From the NCBI GenBank assembly GCA_910591455.2, contig OU342804.1:20238484-20302483 (forward strand): 64,000 nucleotides of DNA, read 5' to 3'. The translations under genes and the position numbers were made by a program. Shown here piece after piece: positions 1-10,523 of the stretch. The stretch's first letter is position 1, and every line of letters starts with the position of its first letter. The notes under the pieces are model-generated. The model did no database searches, was not told where the DNA came from, and saw nothing but the letters and a program-made list of their open reading frames with translations. The DNA is from Pholis gunnellus (taxonomy: Eukaryota; Chordata; Actinopteri; Perciformes; Pholidae).

Positions 1-635
1 AGAGAAGCAGTGGCGGCTGGTGTGTCTCTGGAGTGCGGTTATAGCAGGGAAGGAAAGTGTCTGAAGATTTACTCCGCCCAGTGCTCTCTCAAATTCCAGC
101 GAACAGGCAGTGTGTGTTTGTGTTAGTGAATGGGTGTTTGGCGTTACAGTGGTGTCTGCGTGTGCATGTTTTAGCGACCACCAAAAGGCTGGAAATTTAC
201 TGAAGAGATGTGCTTTGAGGGGCCGTGCTGTATGCAGTCCTCCCTCCCCTCACAGCGCCTCATCCACTCAGAGAGTCAGGTGTCTTCTCCCCTTTCCACC
301 CTGCTCTCCACCGCTGTAAAGAAACCCAATGTGGAAATCTGGATAATTCAGCTGTGATTGCTGGAGATTTGTAGTGGACCAGGGCCAGGCGCCAGCTGCC
401 CCACTCAAATGTCACCGTCAAAGGTTAACGTTGTACTCAGTTTCAGCTCACTGGGAAGGAAGGAAGTGCAGAAGTAGAGGCCTTGAACAAGTGGTTAGGT
501 ACCAACTGAACAAGATGTGGGTTATAATGCTTTATATTGTTGTAGATGCAGCAGGTGAATGTTGCAAAGTCTTCTTATTGGTGTCTAAAGCAGTGTATTA
601 CTTGTGAGAAACTATGTTTTACTTTACGTGTCCAG
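1..635 (+). other. crispld2: non-coding sequence upstream of the first recognised crispld2 exon (intron)
   Basis: No reading frame here resembles the missing N-terminal part of CRISPLD2 (signal peptide, then an arginine-rich stretch and the first CAP helix). I read it as intron. An alternative 5' exon cannot be excluded, because the short open frames over 1-320 have no recognisable homology. Confidence 0.6.
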
Positions 636-754
636 GTTTGGGATGATGAGTTGGAGCGATCTGCCACTCAGTGGGCAGAGCAGTGTCAGTGGGACCATGG
701 ACCGCATGACCTGCTCATGTCTATTGGACAAAACCTGGCTGTTCACTGGGGAAG
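636..754 (+). CDS. crispld2: crispld2 exon A: CAP domain, N-terminal half
   Basis: The acceptor is tacgtgtccag before GTT TGG GAT GAT GAG (VWDDELERSA). The donor is GGAAG/GTGAGA and splits an Arg codon after two bases. It carries the CAP His (DHG, residue 21) and the GQNL motif (residues 31-34). It is the first recognisable coding exon in the window. Confidence 0.93.
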
Positions 755-2010
755 GTGAGATGCAATAACATAACACACATAGTCAGTCAGCTATAGTATG
801 TGTTTTTCAAGAATACATATGTATCTGTACCGTTTTCTGATAAGAGACCAAAAAGGGTTTACACATTCTTGCTAAAAGTTGTATTATTGGTTAGTTAAGC
901 ATTTACTAATGCTTTGTACACAAGTTACAACACATTTATAAGACCCACGTCCCTATGACTGCTGTTTGCCTTTTTTTGTTTATATTACTGCAGTAAGAAA
1001 TGTTGCAAATTCATTATAAGATGTGTAATAAGTTGTTAATTAATAGATTATTGTCCAGGAAGGTGATATAGGGATGGGGAACATGGTAAACATAATACCT
1101 GCTTAGCATCTGCATTTTAGGATTTTAAATAAATCAATGTTGACGTTAACATTTAGCTCAAAGCACCGTTTTCCCTATGTACAGCCTTACAGAGTCGATA
1201 GCCTGACTGTGGCCTCTTGTGGACTTTTCGTACGTTTCAGTTTTCTATTTATTTAGTTTAGAGTTGTTCTGTCCCATAATCAATATAGTCATAGTCATAC
1301 AGATTTTCTATGTACTTATCGTAAGTATAGTCTGAGATGTCAATGTTGCAAGTGGAAGTTGTTTCCTGTAAACTACAGTGATGACTGCTGATCCTTTAAT
1401 AAAATATTGGTCCATTGTTATGTGTGAAGCACAAGCATCATGGGTGGTGTTACCCAGTGCTAGCCTATTAAGCTTGATGCTGAGACTGAGAATGTGTGCG
1501 TCCGAGTAGACACCAGACACAGTACACATCTGTGCACGACAGTGTATGTCTATCGCAGCAGGTGCCCTTGCAGGAATCTGCTCCCATTCTCACAGCCCTT
1601 TTCCTCCCCCGCTATTCCCTTCTTTTCTTCCTGTGCCAGCAAACCCTGATGTGGAGTCTTTTTTTTCCACTCCCCCTCTACTCAGTCATTTAGAAGCTCA
1701 GCACTTTTCAATACCGTAAAAAGAGATGTTTATAACAAGAGCATGAACAGATTTGTTTGGCTGTGGAGCCATGTTTACGTTTGCTCTGATTCTTTTTTTT
1801 TTTTCAAGCTGATTTGATTTCCCCTGTTAAGGAGGGGGAACACAGTTCTGTGTGCCAATTCAGAATCATCATTTGAGGCCTGAAAGGAGGAGGAGAAAGG
1901 GCAGCGAGGTTCATGCAGTGATTCTCAAGTCTAGCCAGAGCACCTGGCAACTCCCGGAGATATTTCCCTTTGCCCCTGGTACCTGGACGGCGTGTGACTG
2001 AGCCTACTGT

Positions 2011-2065
<55 letters not shown>

Positions 2066-5000
2066 ACGTGCACTTGGGTCCAACAGATACCGCTCTCCTG
2101 CCTTCCATGTCCAGGTCTGGTACGATGAAGTGAAAGACTACACCTATCCCTACCCCCAGGAATGCAATCCTTGGTGTCCAGATCGCTGCTCTGGGCCTAT
2201 GTGTACCCATTACACCCAGGTGAGATGAATAAGAAAAGAAAACAGAGCAGGGCTCCAATCAAAATCTTTGGTTCGGCTTCATTGTTTTCTGCACTATCCA
2301 GTTTTATATAGGTATTGTTCTATTCAGATTTATAGAACTGCAAAGCTAAATCGGTGGAGTACTCCTATAACTAAGCACTTGGCAGTAGGGATGTCATGAG
2401 AACCGCTAAAATCATTGTCCGACTCTTACAACTTCCAGTCATGATCGAAAAGTTCCCTGATAATGCTTCATTGTGGACAACAAGTCAGTGTTGAACTCAG
2501 CAGAAAGAGAGCTAGTAATATTAGCTGTTAGCAATCGCTGGGCAGCACAGTCCTGTTTAACTTTAAATAACAAAGCTAACAGCTAACGTTGACAGAGGTT
2601 GCATTGAGTTACATTATAATGCGTTCAAGCTCTTCTCAGTAAAAATTATTATTGGGCGAAGGTAAATTATAACATTATTATGTGTTCAAATGTAATCTTG
2701 TAAAATTTTGATTTTGGCGAGAAACTTGAGGCAGATCACAGGGGATCATTTGATGAATTCACAAAAATGAGTATGCATTGAAGTACATGAGGTTGTTTTG
2801 TTTTTGTTTTTTTCTTGTATGGCGATATCCCTACTTGGCAGTGAGTTATAAGCTCACTCTAAAATCGATCAATTACTGCAGGAAGCTGAAAAGGTGGCGT
2901 GTGCTAGGTGTTATTTTAGGTTGAAATATATTTTTCAACTTCTTTTTGAAACCTACGCTGTAATCTCTACCATATTTATGATACAATCTGTTTAGTATCA
3001 GGTCATGTGCCTTCTTTTATCTGTAATATGGAACATATTACTTGGCAGGTGTTGCCGGGATACAACATGTGGTGTGCACCCTGTAGTATTTATTGTCGCA
3101 GTTGTGGAGGAACTGAGGGATTGAATGACATACCTGGATATAGTGACTTGTAGACAGCTAAGGAGGAAAGGAAAATCAGAAGCACATAATAGACAGAGAG
3201 AAGAGTGGATGAGAACATGAAGAAATCAATCAAAAGGAAACAGAAATGGGTGAGCTGGCCACCTCTTCCCCTAGACTTTACTTTGTAGCTGCTGGGATGA
3301 GTTTACCGAAACATCCAGACTCCTCCCTCTGCCTTCAGCCTGAAACCGGATCACTGCCATCTGGTAGTCATTTTCAGACACACCAGACACCAGTGACTGC
3401 TTGACCTGGATTATTCTGAAGATGCTGCAGATCGGAGACGATGCCAAATCTGAGCATCATCACCTTGTCTCTATCTTTCATTGGCTGGAAGTGCTGCTAT
3501 ACCTGCTGTCCAGGCAGCCATACTCCATTACTACTTCTGTGGAGAAATGCTAGACCCTGTGGAGTTAGAGTGTACAGATTGAGCTTAACTACCAGCACTC
3601 AGCTGAGTCAGCACAAATCAGTCTGTGTGCTGACTCACTGCTTCCAGTGGCTTCTAACTGTACCAGGGAAAAGATAAACATTCCTGAGCAGGGAGAGCGC
3701 ACATGTTTCAGAGTTTGGGAGGAAAGTGAGGAGGAGTTATGGAACATGCTGTGTTGTATTCACCGTCAAATGGCACATCATTCATCTGGAACACTCCTGC
3801 CGCAGCTTTCCGTTTAATTTGGCATTTCTCTTTACCTTGGACCGTTTTGAGCCTTGGCAGAATGCTGTTTCTTCAAAGTTAAGATATTAAGAACTTCCAT
3901 TTTTATCCACTTCTATCAGGGTGATGAAAATTATCATGATTGGGTCACAGAGGGCAAACTGGGTTCATCCACCCAACGTCCATCTAACTGGGGTAGAATA
4001 ACAGACCAAGCTGTCCTGGAAGTCCCAGTGGCCCCATTAATCGTGACTGCCAATCTGGAATGACTGATGGAACAATGGGCTCAGTTTACTCTGCTGTGTC
4101 AGATAATTACAGTTGTTCATCCTAACTTTGACTACTCTTTTATTTCCCTCTATACAGCTGGTCTGGGCAACCACTAGCCGAGTGGGCTGTGCTGTGCACG
4201 TGTGTCCAACTATGAACGTGTGGGGAGACACATGGGAGAACGCTGTTTACCTTGTGTGCAACTATTCCCCAAAGTAAGCTCAGTTTTCCTCCACTGTTCA
4301 TCAACACTTCTGCTCTTTTCTCTTCTGTGTTTACATTCTTCCTCCTTGCGGTGCTGACAAATGCTGCAGCGTGTACCCCTAAGATAGCTGCACTACAGAT
4401 ATGTAGCACAAGTTGTCCAATATATTTGTATGGCATATTGTAGCCATTAAAATTCTTCCAGAATTCAGAATAGAAGAATAATAATGTAGCATGGGGAAAG
4501 AAAAATAAGAGCAGAGCAGGCGCTTGTTTTCCAGACGACCCACAGGATGTAATTGCCTGAGAGACAACGATGGTTTTTATTAGTTAGTGGGATTAATGAC
4601 TATTAGGAGTGTTGACAATGGACAAAGAGTGCAATGAGCCCAGTGACGCTTGACTGATGATTAATTTCCACCTTCGTCAAGCTGTCCACTGTTCACTTCT
4701 GCAGGGGCAACTGGATCGGTGAGGCTCCATACCAGCACGGCCGCCCTTGTTCCCAGTGTCCTCCCAGCTATGGAGGAGGATGTAGGAATAACCAATGCTA
4801 CAAAGGTGAGCAAACCCACATGGTTTTCATTCAAAGATGTTAACATTCAACATGCTACCAACCTGAGCCCTGATCTGTTTGTCCGTCTAAAGACTCTCAG
4901 CGCTCAGAGACAGAGGACATGAATGAGGTGGAGAAGCCTCAGGTTCCACTGCCACCTCGTACCACCGCCAAACCTGCCCCCAAACCTGCCACCAAACCTA

Positions 5001-8000
5001 AAGCATCTGCTCCCAAAAAAACATCATCCAAACCCTCCGCTCCTAAGCCCAACACACCAAGGACGCCATCTTCAAAGACTCCCAGCAACACCTTTCTTGG
5101 TAGCTGCAGGAATGATTGAAAATAACTATAAACATTCATGTTTTGTACATTTCTTCACTAATTGATGATGGTATTTTTGCAGCGCAACACATCAAGTGTG
5201 AGACTAGACTGCGAGATAAGTGTAGAGGCACTACCTGCAACAGGTTAGGTTATTTTTTCGAATGTGCACAAAATAAGTCTTATTTATTCTGACATATTAT
5301 AACTCACTCTTGTCTCCCTCTCATTTTCTGACTCTGCAGATATACATGTCCTGCTAACTGTCTGAATAAGAAAGGGAAAGTTTGGGGAACACTCTTTTAC
5401 GACGTGGTGAGTATGTCCAACATGAAACAAACATCTTGCATCATGCAACAATTTATACTGCAAATTAATATTTGTTAATTTTTTTTAATTGTTTCAGCAA
5501 TCAAGTATTTGCCGTGCTGCTATTCATTTTGGTGTCATTGACAACAACGGAGGAGTGGTCGACATTACAAGGATGGACAAGATTCCATTCTTTGTCAAAG
5601 CCACTAAGAATGGCATTGAGTCCTCCAGGTAGATGTTGGACCTGATTTTTCCAAATAAGTTGCATTTGCATTACATTTGCTGGTTCACTATGATTCACAT
5701 CTTATGCAATAACGAAATTTCCTGGGAACCATTTTCTTTCCTATTTTCTAAACACTGTGTTGTATTTTACAGTAAATATAAACACGGTAATGCCTTTGAG
5801 GTGGCCAGAGTGCAAGGTAAGTGAGACACAGTTTTTAAGAAGAGCTTTGACTTATGGTTGCATTTAGATTCACACAGTCAGACAACAGATATTGGGTATA
5901 ATAAGTGTTTTTCTCTTCTCTCTGTGTGACAGAAATGACTGCTGACTGCTACACCACAGTGGCTGAAATCTGCCCTTTCAAAACGCGCAACTCACACTGT
6001 CCAAGGTGCCTCCTTACATCCACCATTTTATCATTCTCTAAAGCATATGATGAGCCAATTAAAGGTTCTGCTTTACAGTTGCACCCATAAGTGATATTCT
6101 TATAACTCCTTACAACTTTATTATACTGTATGATAAACAATGTAAAACTATGTAGGGCTTATAAATGCTAAATAGAAAGTAATGTGTTAAAACATATTTG
6201 TATTAATGTGACCTTTATCTGTTGCTGCAAATGTATACTTATATCCAATCTGTTTCTCAGGATCTTCTGTCCGCCCAACTGCAAAACTGAGCCTTCCTAT
6301 TGGTCGCCTGTAATTGGAAACAACGTCTACACCGAAGTAAGTTAAACACTGTTCTGGATCTGCATGTTCTGAAGGACCTTGATCAGGAATCATGAATGCA
6401 TTTGATGTATTATTTATTGAAAATAAATCTGGATCTGCAGCATGGTTCATTTAGAGTGACTTTCCAGGCTTTGTAAAGCATGGAAAGCCATTAAATCAGA
6501 GTATGACTGTGGCTCAATGGGAGTCATGGTGAGGTAAGCCAGAGACTGCCAGGGATGTATCATCCAGCATGGGGCCGGACCACTCAGATGCTTATTCAAG
6601 TGTTATCTCGGGGTCAGTGCTTGTGTTTCAGAGATAGGAGACAAACGGTTTCATGAAACTGGTTTACATCATCCCTCCGAAGTCGCCTAAATCATGTTCA
6701 GAGTAGATTAGTCATTGTAATGTTCCCTCCAGGCTAAATTCGTCAGATGAACAGTTTGTAGAAATTCCCGTCACTCTTGTGGATTATTTTGGAGTTGCCA
6801 GTTTTGCACAGTGTTAAATGCGACATGGGGTATTATCTTGGAAACAGACCTTAGATGACGTCCGGCTGGACATAAATCACAGTTCCCCAGAGATTTTAAA
6901 AGTCATACAACGGTCACAGAATAAGGCAGCCGTGTGGCTCATAGCAAATGTGCCCAGGAAAGGTTTGCAATCTCAGGCACGCAAATGTGTTTCTACAGTG
7001 GCGTAGAAGCTGGATGTTGGTTATAAATGAGACATAAACCATCTGGTGAGAAGTGTTGTTGGGGTGTATTCTGTGTTTAGACTAGAAATGAATGATTCTG
7101 CTCCAGACTGTTGATAAGCGCTTACAGTCTGTTGTGCTGGCTCGGATTGTGAAACAAACGCTTGTGTGTGTGTGTGTGTGTCTGTGGATTACTGCACTAT
7201 ATTTTGTGCTGTATTTGATAATAAAGGAATTGAAAAGCTATTCATGTCGTGAAAAAGGCTGTAAAAGTATTTCTCCTCTTTGCTTAATGTTATCCTCACA
7301 GAGCTCCAGTATTTGTAAATCAGCCATCCATGCAGGGCAAATCAAAGCAGATGGCGGTTTTGTGGATGTTCTGCCACTGGACAAGAGAAAGTACTATGCT
7401 GGAGTCCTGAAAAATGGCATCCAGTCTGAGAGGTACTTACTTCATTTTTTTTTGTTGAACTATTTTTACTGTAATTACCTTTCCCTGATGAGGATTGTTG
7501 CACAATAACAAAAGGTACAAAGATAAATTGCTAAGGCACCACGTCAAATAGTTGTAGGTTACCATAGTGACAACAGAGATAGTCAGCGTTCCAGAAATCT
7601 ATATTTTTAGATTTGGCTCCGAGCAGTCTGGCTGTAGAGTATTCAAGAGAAGCTTCTTTTTTTTTTAAACCTAAAAATAAGAATAACCATTCATGTGGCG
7701 TGTGGCAAATTCTATCAACAAACAATCATTTGACAGCTGCGAAACTGTAAAGCCTCCTTCCTTGTGATGAATGCTATCAGTAAAGCCTGGGGAAGTGTGG
7801 GAATTTGTTATTAACACATTAACGCTAATAACACATGTACAAGCACCTAATCAATCTGCCACGGTTGCAGGTTGAGGAGTGGAGCATGTCATCTGCTAAA
7901 GTCTTATAGGAGTCAGTAGTATGTTTGGTTTGGTGGTATAGGATCCCCGAATAATGGCATTATATTTTCCCAAACCGCTAGCAAGGTCTCTCAAACTGAA

Positions 8001-10523
8001 TTATGCTTGGATTTACGCAAGGTCAGCATACTGACTACAATAAATGGTGTGATAAAAATATATAGGGTCCCACCCTAACAGGTGTATCAAAGCAAACAGG
8101 AGAGTCAAGTCTGCACACGACCACAGAGTCATAAGAAGATGTCTAATTAGGCAAGATTGAGAACACCTGTTTGGGTGGTCACTCGGTGTGTAGGGGCTTT
8201 GAATAGCCATCGTGTTTAATGGGGTACATTCAGCCTGACTGTGTTCATGCTAGACGAGTACCTATTTTGTTTTGTTTTGGTCTAACCAATCATAGCGAGG
8301 GACAGATCTGTCATGCTAAATTCATATGTAGATAACACGAATGCTGCCATAGCGGTTTGCAGCTAACTCAAATTTGTTTTTACGTTGAGCAAAGAAATAT
8401 GTGGATTTAAAAAGTGTTATTTCTGTATGACGACTTACAACTGTTTATTGAATGTAACTGGGTAGCTAGCTAGCTAGTGCCCATTCCTGATCCTTTCTCT
8501 AACTACTGGGGTAAACAGCCTTCAATGGACACACCACCAAATTTATTTAAATTGCTAAACAAAATTGAGATGGGGCCAGATCTCCAGGTTTAACTATGTT
8601 CACAATAAGCATGCATGTAAGTGCTAAAGGTGTTTGAAAAAAATATAAAAGAATATCTAATTAAAGTCAGTTTAAAACTGAATTGCATGTTGGAGGTTAT
8701 ATAATGTGTAGACATGTGTAGATCATATTTATCTGAGCTTAGCTCAGGGTTTAATATTTGACCCATGGGAGTGTGGTAAAGAAAGCCTTGAGACACAACT
8801 GAAATGAAAACATGGAGCTTGTCTTAAAATTAGACAAGTACATTTAACAAGAGTATCTATAAAATGCCTGAGAAAGGTGCTTTTATTCGCCAAACAATAC
8901 CTTGATTTATGTCTCCTGTAATACTGCATGTAGTGGGTTCCCTGCATGTTTCTCACATCGCTCTCATGGCTGTGGCCGGCTCCAGCGGACTACGCTTAGG
9001 CAAGGAAGCCCATGTGGGCAGTCCTGATGGCATGTGAGGTTGAAAGAGTAATGGTGTGGTTTGGTGTGTGGATGGGCCACACATGGGATCTTTGCTTACT
9101 TTACTCAGGCATTTCAATTGAGTGTGCAAAGTGCTGAGTGGCCAAAATAATCCAAGACGGACTACTATGAAATCTAATGCATAACTGCGAAGGCCCCACT
9201 CAGGGCACTGGGATAGGAGGTCAATAAACGGCTGAGAGAGAGCCCGTGCCATGTGCCAACATCATGGCAGGGTGGCCAGTTTGGACTGTTGCTGGGGAAG
9301 TAATCACAGCCTATCTGATTACTCGAGGATGGAAATGCTGTCAGCCACTTAGTCAGGGATTTCCTATATGGACAATTATCTGTGATCTGATACCAATCGC
9401 ACAGGCCCATCATGATTATTGATTATGGCAGAGCTTCAAGGTCTCTCCGCCAGTGAAGCAATTATAAAGTCATCAAGTTTAACACATGTGGTAGCTTGAA
9501 AAGGACTCGGATATACGACAACAATGAGTCATACTGCCAACATGCCATTTAGAAAGATGCTGTGAACACCATGATTGTGTGAACACAGATATATAATGTC
9601 GCCTGTAGATTTAGATGGGGATTTACAAAGTTTGAGGGTCAAATTCACAAAAGGAAGCTTTTTTTAGGTACACTTAAAGGGTGAAATGCACCCCTAACTG
9701 CGCTGCCAAGCAAATAGCGTCTTGTTGCTCCTGTGCTATTTAAATTAGATTATATGCACACATTTAGCAAAACATCTGCCCCTTTCCATGCAAATGAGCC
9801 TTATTGCAAAAACATTCCACTTCACAAAGATCAGCGCTAATAGCCACATGCAGCTACAGTGAAACTATTAGTGTCTTCAGAGAGTTGGTGGTAACTGAAT
9901 TTTAAGGGGTGTCACACCCAGACCTCTTTAAGTTTGAAGATGTGCGTTTGAAAACACCAACAGCACTGACAGACTGGAACATTACGTCCCAAATACGGTT
10001 TCTCTCTTTTCTCGTTTAAATTCCTTGTCTGAAGTTTTGAGGAATGCATCTGCATCAGTCAGGACTTGTAGCTCGCGATCTGAAGATTTTTCTTTTTCTT
10101 TTTCTCTGTGCCATTGTTCTGCCTACTGTGTTTTTTGCCACGAGGATAATTGCAATCTGATGCTAAAAAAAGTCCGAAATGCACATATGATTAGAGCAAT
10201 ATCTTTTGTGAATCGGACCTTCTCCATTCTTTGTGAATTCTCCTGTGAGAGTTAACCCTGATGATGTCATTAAGGATTCAGAGTAAAACTAGGGATTGAA
10301 TTCAGGATAACTCGGCCTCTGCTGTTTCAATTTTGATAATTCTTCTTCAATACATTTCTCACAATTCCCTGCCTTTATGGAAATTAAGTACAAAATAACT
10401 GGAGTGCCCTGTGTTGCGTCTGTATTTGCGGTTTCCAAATGTAACATGTTTTCTGTATTGCTTGTTTGCAGCAAGAGCAACATAGAGGGAGGCTCTTTCC
10501 GAGTCTTTGCTGTGAGGGAGTGA
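636..10523 (+). CDS. crispld2: crispld2, cysteine-rich secretory protein LCCL domain-containing 2 (5'-partial, 13 exons)
   Basis: Secreted extracellular-matrix protein with an N-terminal CAP (CRISP/PR-1) domain, a Cys-rich hinge and two LCCL domains. Exons: 636-754, 2087-2219, 4158-4273, 4705-4805, 4893-5099, 5183-5243, 5340-5406, 5498-5628, 5773-5816, 5933-6005, 6261-6336, 7302-7432 and 10472-10523. Spliced length is 1311 nt, 436 residues plus TGA. In the partial protein, the CAP domain is residues 1-123 (HYTQLVW signature near 81-87, YLVCNYSP near 115-122), the hinge about 124-156, a Lys/Pro/Ala/Thr-rich linker about 157-225, LCCL1 about 228-322 and LCCL2 about 328-430. The family is CRISPLD rather than CRISP because of the LCCL repeats. 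CRISPLD2 rather than CRISPLD1 is chosen from EDMNEVE in the linker, DCYTTVA and EPSYW in LCCL2, and the FAVRE ending (human CRISPLD2 ends FAVRQ, from memory). The signal-peptide exon is not in the window. Confidence 0.95.
755..2086 (+). other. crispld2: crispld2 intron with (TG)n at its 3' end
   Basis: A 1,332-nt intron with no other feature seen apart from the microsatellite at 2015-2064 just before the acceptor. Confidence 0.85.
2015..2064 (+). repeat. (TG)25 microsatellite next to a splice acceptor
   Basis: A perfect TG run of 50 nt. It ends 22 nt before the acceptor of the crispld2 exon at 2087, so it sits where the branch point and polypyrimidine tract should be. Confidence 0.98.
2087..2219 (+). 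CDS. crispld2: crispld2 exon B: CAP domain, WYDE and GPMCTHYTQ
   Basis: It begins after gtccaacag, completing the split Arg codon, and ends CAG/GTGAGA in phase 0. It codes for YRSPAFHVQ, WYDEVKDYTYPYP, the Cys-rich CNPWCPDRC stretch and the first half of the CAP signature, with the second CAP His at residue 81. A (TG)25 microsatellite ends only 22 nt upstream of the exon, and the polypyrimidine tract is poor. Confidence 0.95.
2220..4157 (+). other. crispld2: crispld2 intron, 1.9 kb
   Basis: Flanked by CAG/GTGAGA and ctctatacag/CTG. I see no exon or clear repeat in it. Confidence 0.85.
4158..4273 (+). CDS. crispld2: crispld2 exon C: CAP domain C-terminal part
   Basis: The acceptor is ctctatacag. 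It codes for LVWATTSRVGCAVHVC, VWGDTWENAVYLVCNYSPK and ends at AA/GTAAGC in phase 2. It completes both CAP family signatures. Confidence 0.95.
4705..4805 (+). CDS. crispld2: crispld2 exon D: Cys-rich hinge after the CAP domain
   Basis: The acceptor is cacttctgcag. It codes for GNWIGEAPYQHGRPC, CPPSYGGGC and NNQCYK, with five cysteines in 33 residues, as in the short hinge region of CRISPLD proteins. It ends AAAG/GTGAGC in phase 1. Confidence 0.94.
4893..5099 (+). CDS. crispld2: crispld2 exon E: Lys/Pro-rich interdomain linker
   Basis: It follows gtccgtctaaag. It opens with DSQRSETEDMNEVEK and then runs through a low-complexity stretch of repeated KP, AP, TP and SK units to NTFL. The donor is TTG/GTAGCT, weaker than the others, but it keeps the frame into the next exon (phase 1 to phase 1). 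Human CRISPLD2 has DEMNEVE at the same place, from memory. Confidence 0.88.
5183..5243 (+). CDS. crispld2: crispld2 exon F: start of first LCCL domain
   Basis: The acceptor is tatttttgcag. It codes for QHIKCETRLRDKCRGTTCN, the first Cys cluster of LCCL1. It ends AACAG/GTTAGG in phase 2. Confidence 0.93.
5340..5406 (+). CDS. crispld2: crispld2 exon G: first LCCL domain
   Basis: The acceptor is gactctgcag. It codes for YTCPANCLNKKGKVWGTLFYDV, containing the CPxxC motif typical of LCCL domains. It ends GACGTG/GTGAGT in phase 0. Confidence 0.94.
5498..5628 (+). CDS. crispld2: crispld2 exon H: first LCCL domain core
   Basis: The acceptor is attgtttcag. It codes for QSSICRAAIHFGVID, NNGGVVDITR and the PFFVKATKNGIESS segment, the conserved core of an LCCL fold. 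It ends TCCAG/GTAGAT in phase 2. Confidence 0.95.
5773..5816 (+). CDS. crispld2: crispld2 exon I: end of first LCCL domain
   Basis: A 44-nt exon after tgtattttacag codes for SKYKHGNAFEVARVQ. It ends CAAG/GTAAGT in phase 1. The SKYK start matches the same boundary in the human protein, from memory. Confidence 0.92.
5933..6005 (+). CDS. crispld2: crispld2 exon J: start of second LCCL domain
   Basis: The acceptor is tctgtgtgacag. It codes for EMTADCYTTVAEICPFK and NSHCPR. It ends CCAAG/GTGCCT in phase 2. DCYTTVA is a CRISPLD2-like sequence. Confidence 0.93.
6261..6336 (+). CDS. crispld2: crispld2 exon K: second LCCL domain
   Basis: The acceptor is tctgtttctcag. It codes for IFCPPNCKTEPSYWSPVIG and NNVYTE. 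It ends GAA/GTAAGT in phase 0. EPSYW separates CRISPLD2 from CRISPLD1. Confidence 0.94.
6337..7301 (+). other. crispld2: crispld2 intron, 965 nt
   Basis: Lies between two second-LCCL exons. It holds a short TG run near 7165-7181 and otherwise nothing I can name. Confidence 0.85.
7302..7432 (+). CDS. crispld2: crispld2 exon L: second LCCL domain core
   Basis: The acceptor is ttatcctcacag. It codes for SSSICKSAIHAGQIKADGG, FVDVLPLDKRKYY and KNGIQSE. It ends GAGAG/GTACTT in phase 2. Confidence 0.95.
7433..10471 (+). other. crispld2: crispld2 last intron, 3.0 kb
   Basis: By far the longest intron in the visible part of the gene. It has no coding exon that I can support. The stretch 8950-9420 is less A/T-rich than its surroundings and lacks repeats, so it is a reasonable place to look for an intronic conserved element. 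Confidence 0.8.
10472..10523 (+). CDS. crispld2: crispld2 last coding exon and stop codon
   Basis: The acceptor is ttgcttgtttgcag after a 3.0-kb intron. It codes for SKSNIEGGSFRVFAVRE and then TGA at 10521-10523. The GGxxFRVFAV ending is the canonical C-terminus of CRISPLD proteins. Confidence 0.94.

Noticed and set aside
1804..2258. Open frames of repeated His-Thr or Cys-Val through the TG repeat.
   Set aside because: They are translations of the microsatellite; only 2087-2219 is coding.
7092..7508. A 138-codon open frame.
   Set aside because: It is the crispld2 exon 7302-7432 read through its flanking introns.
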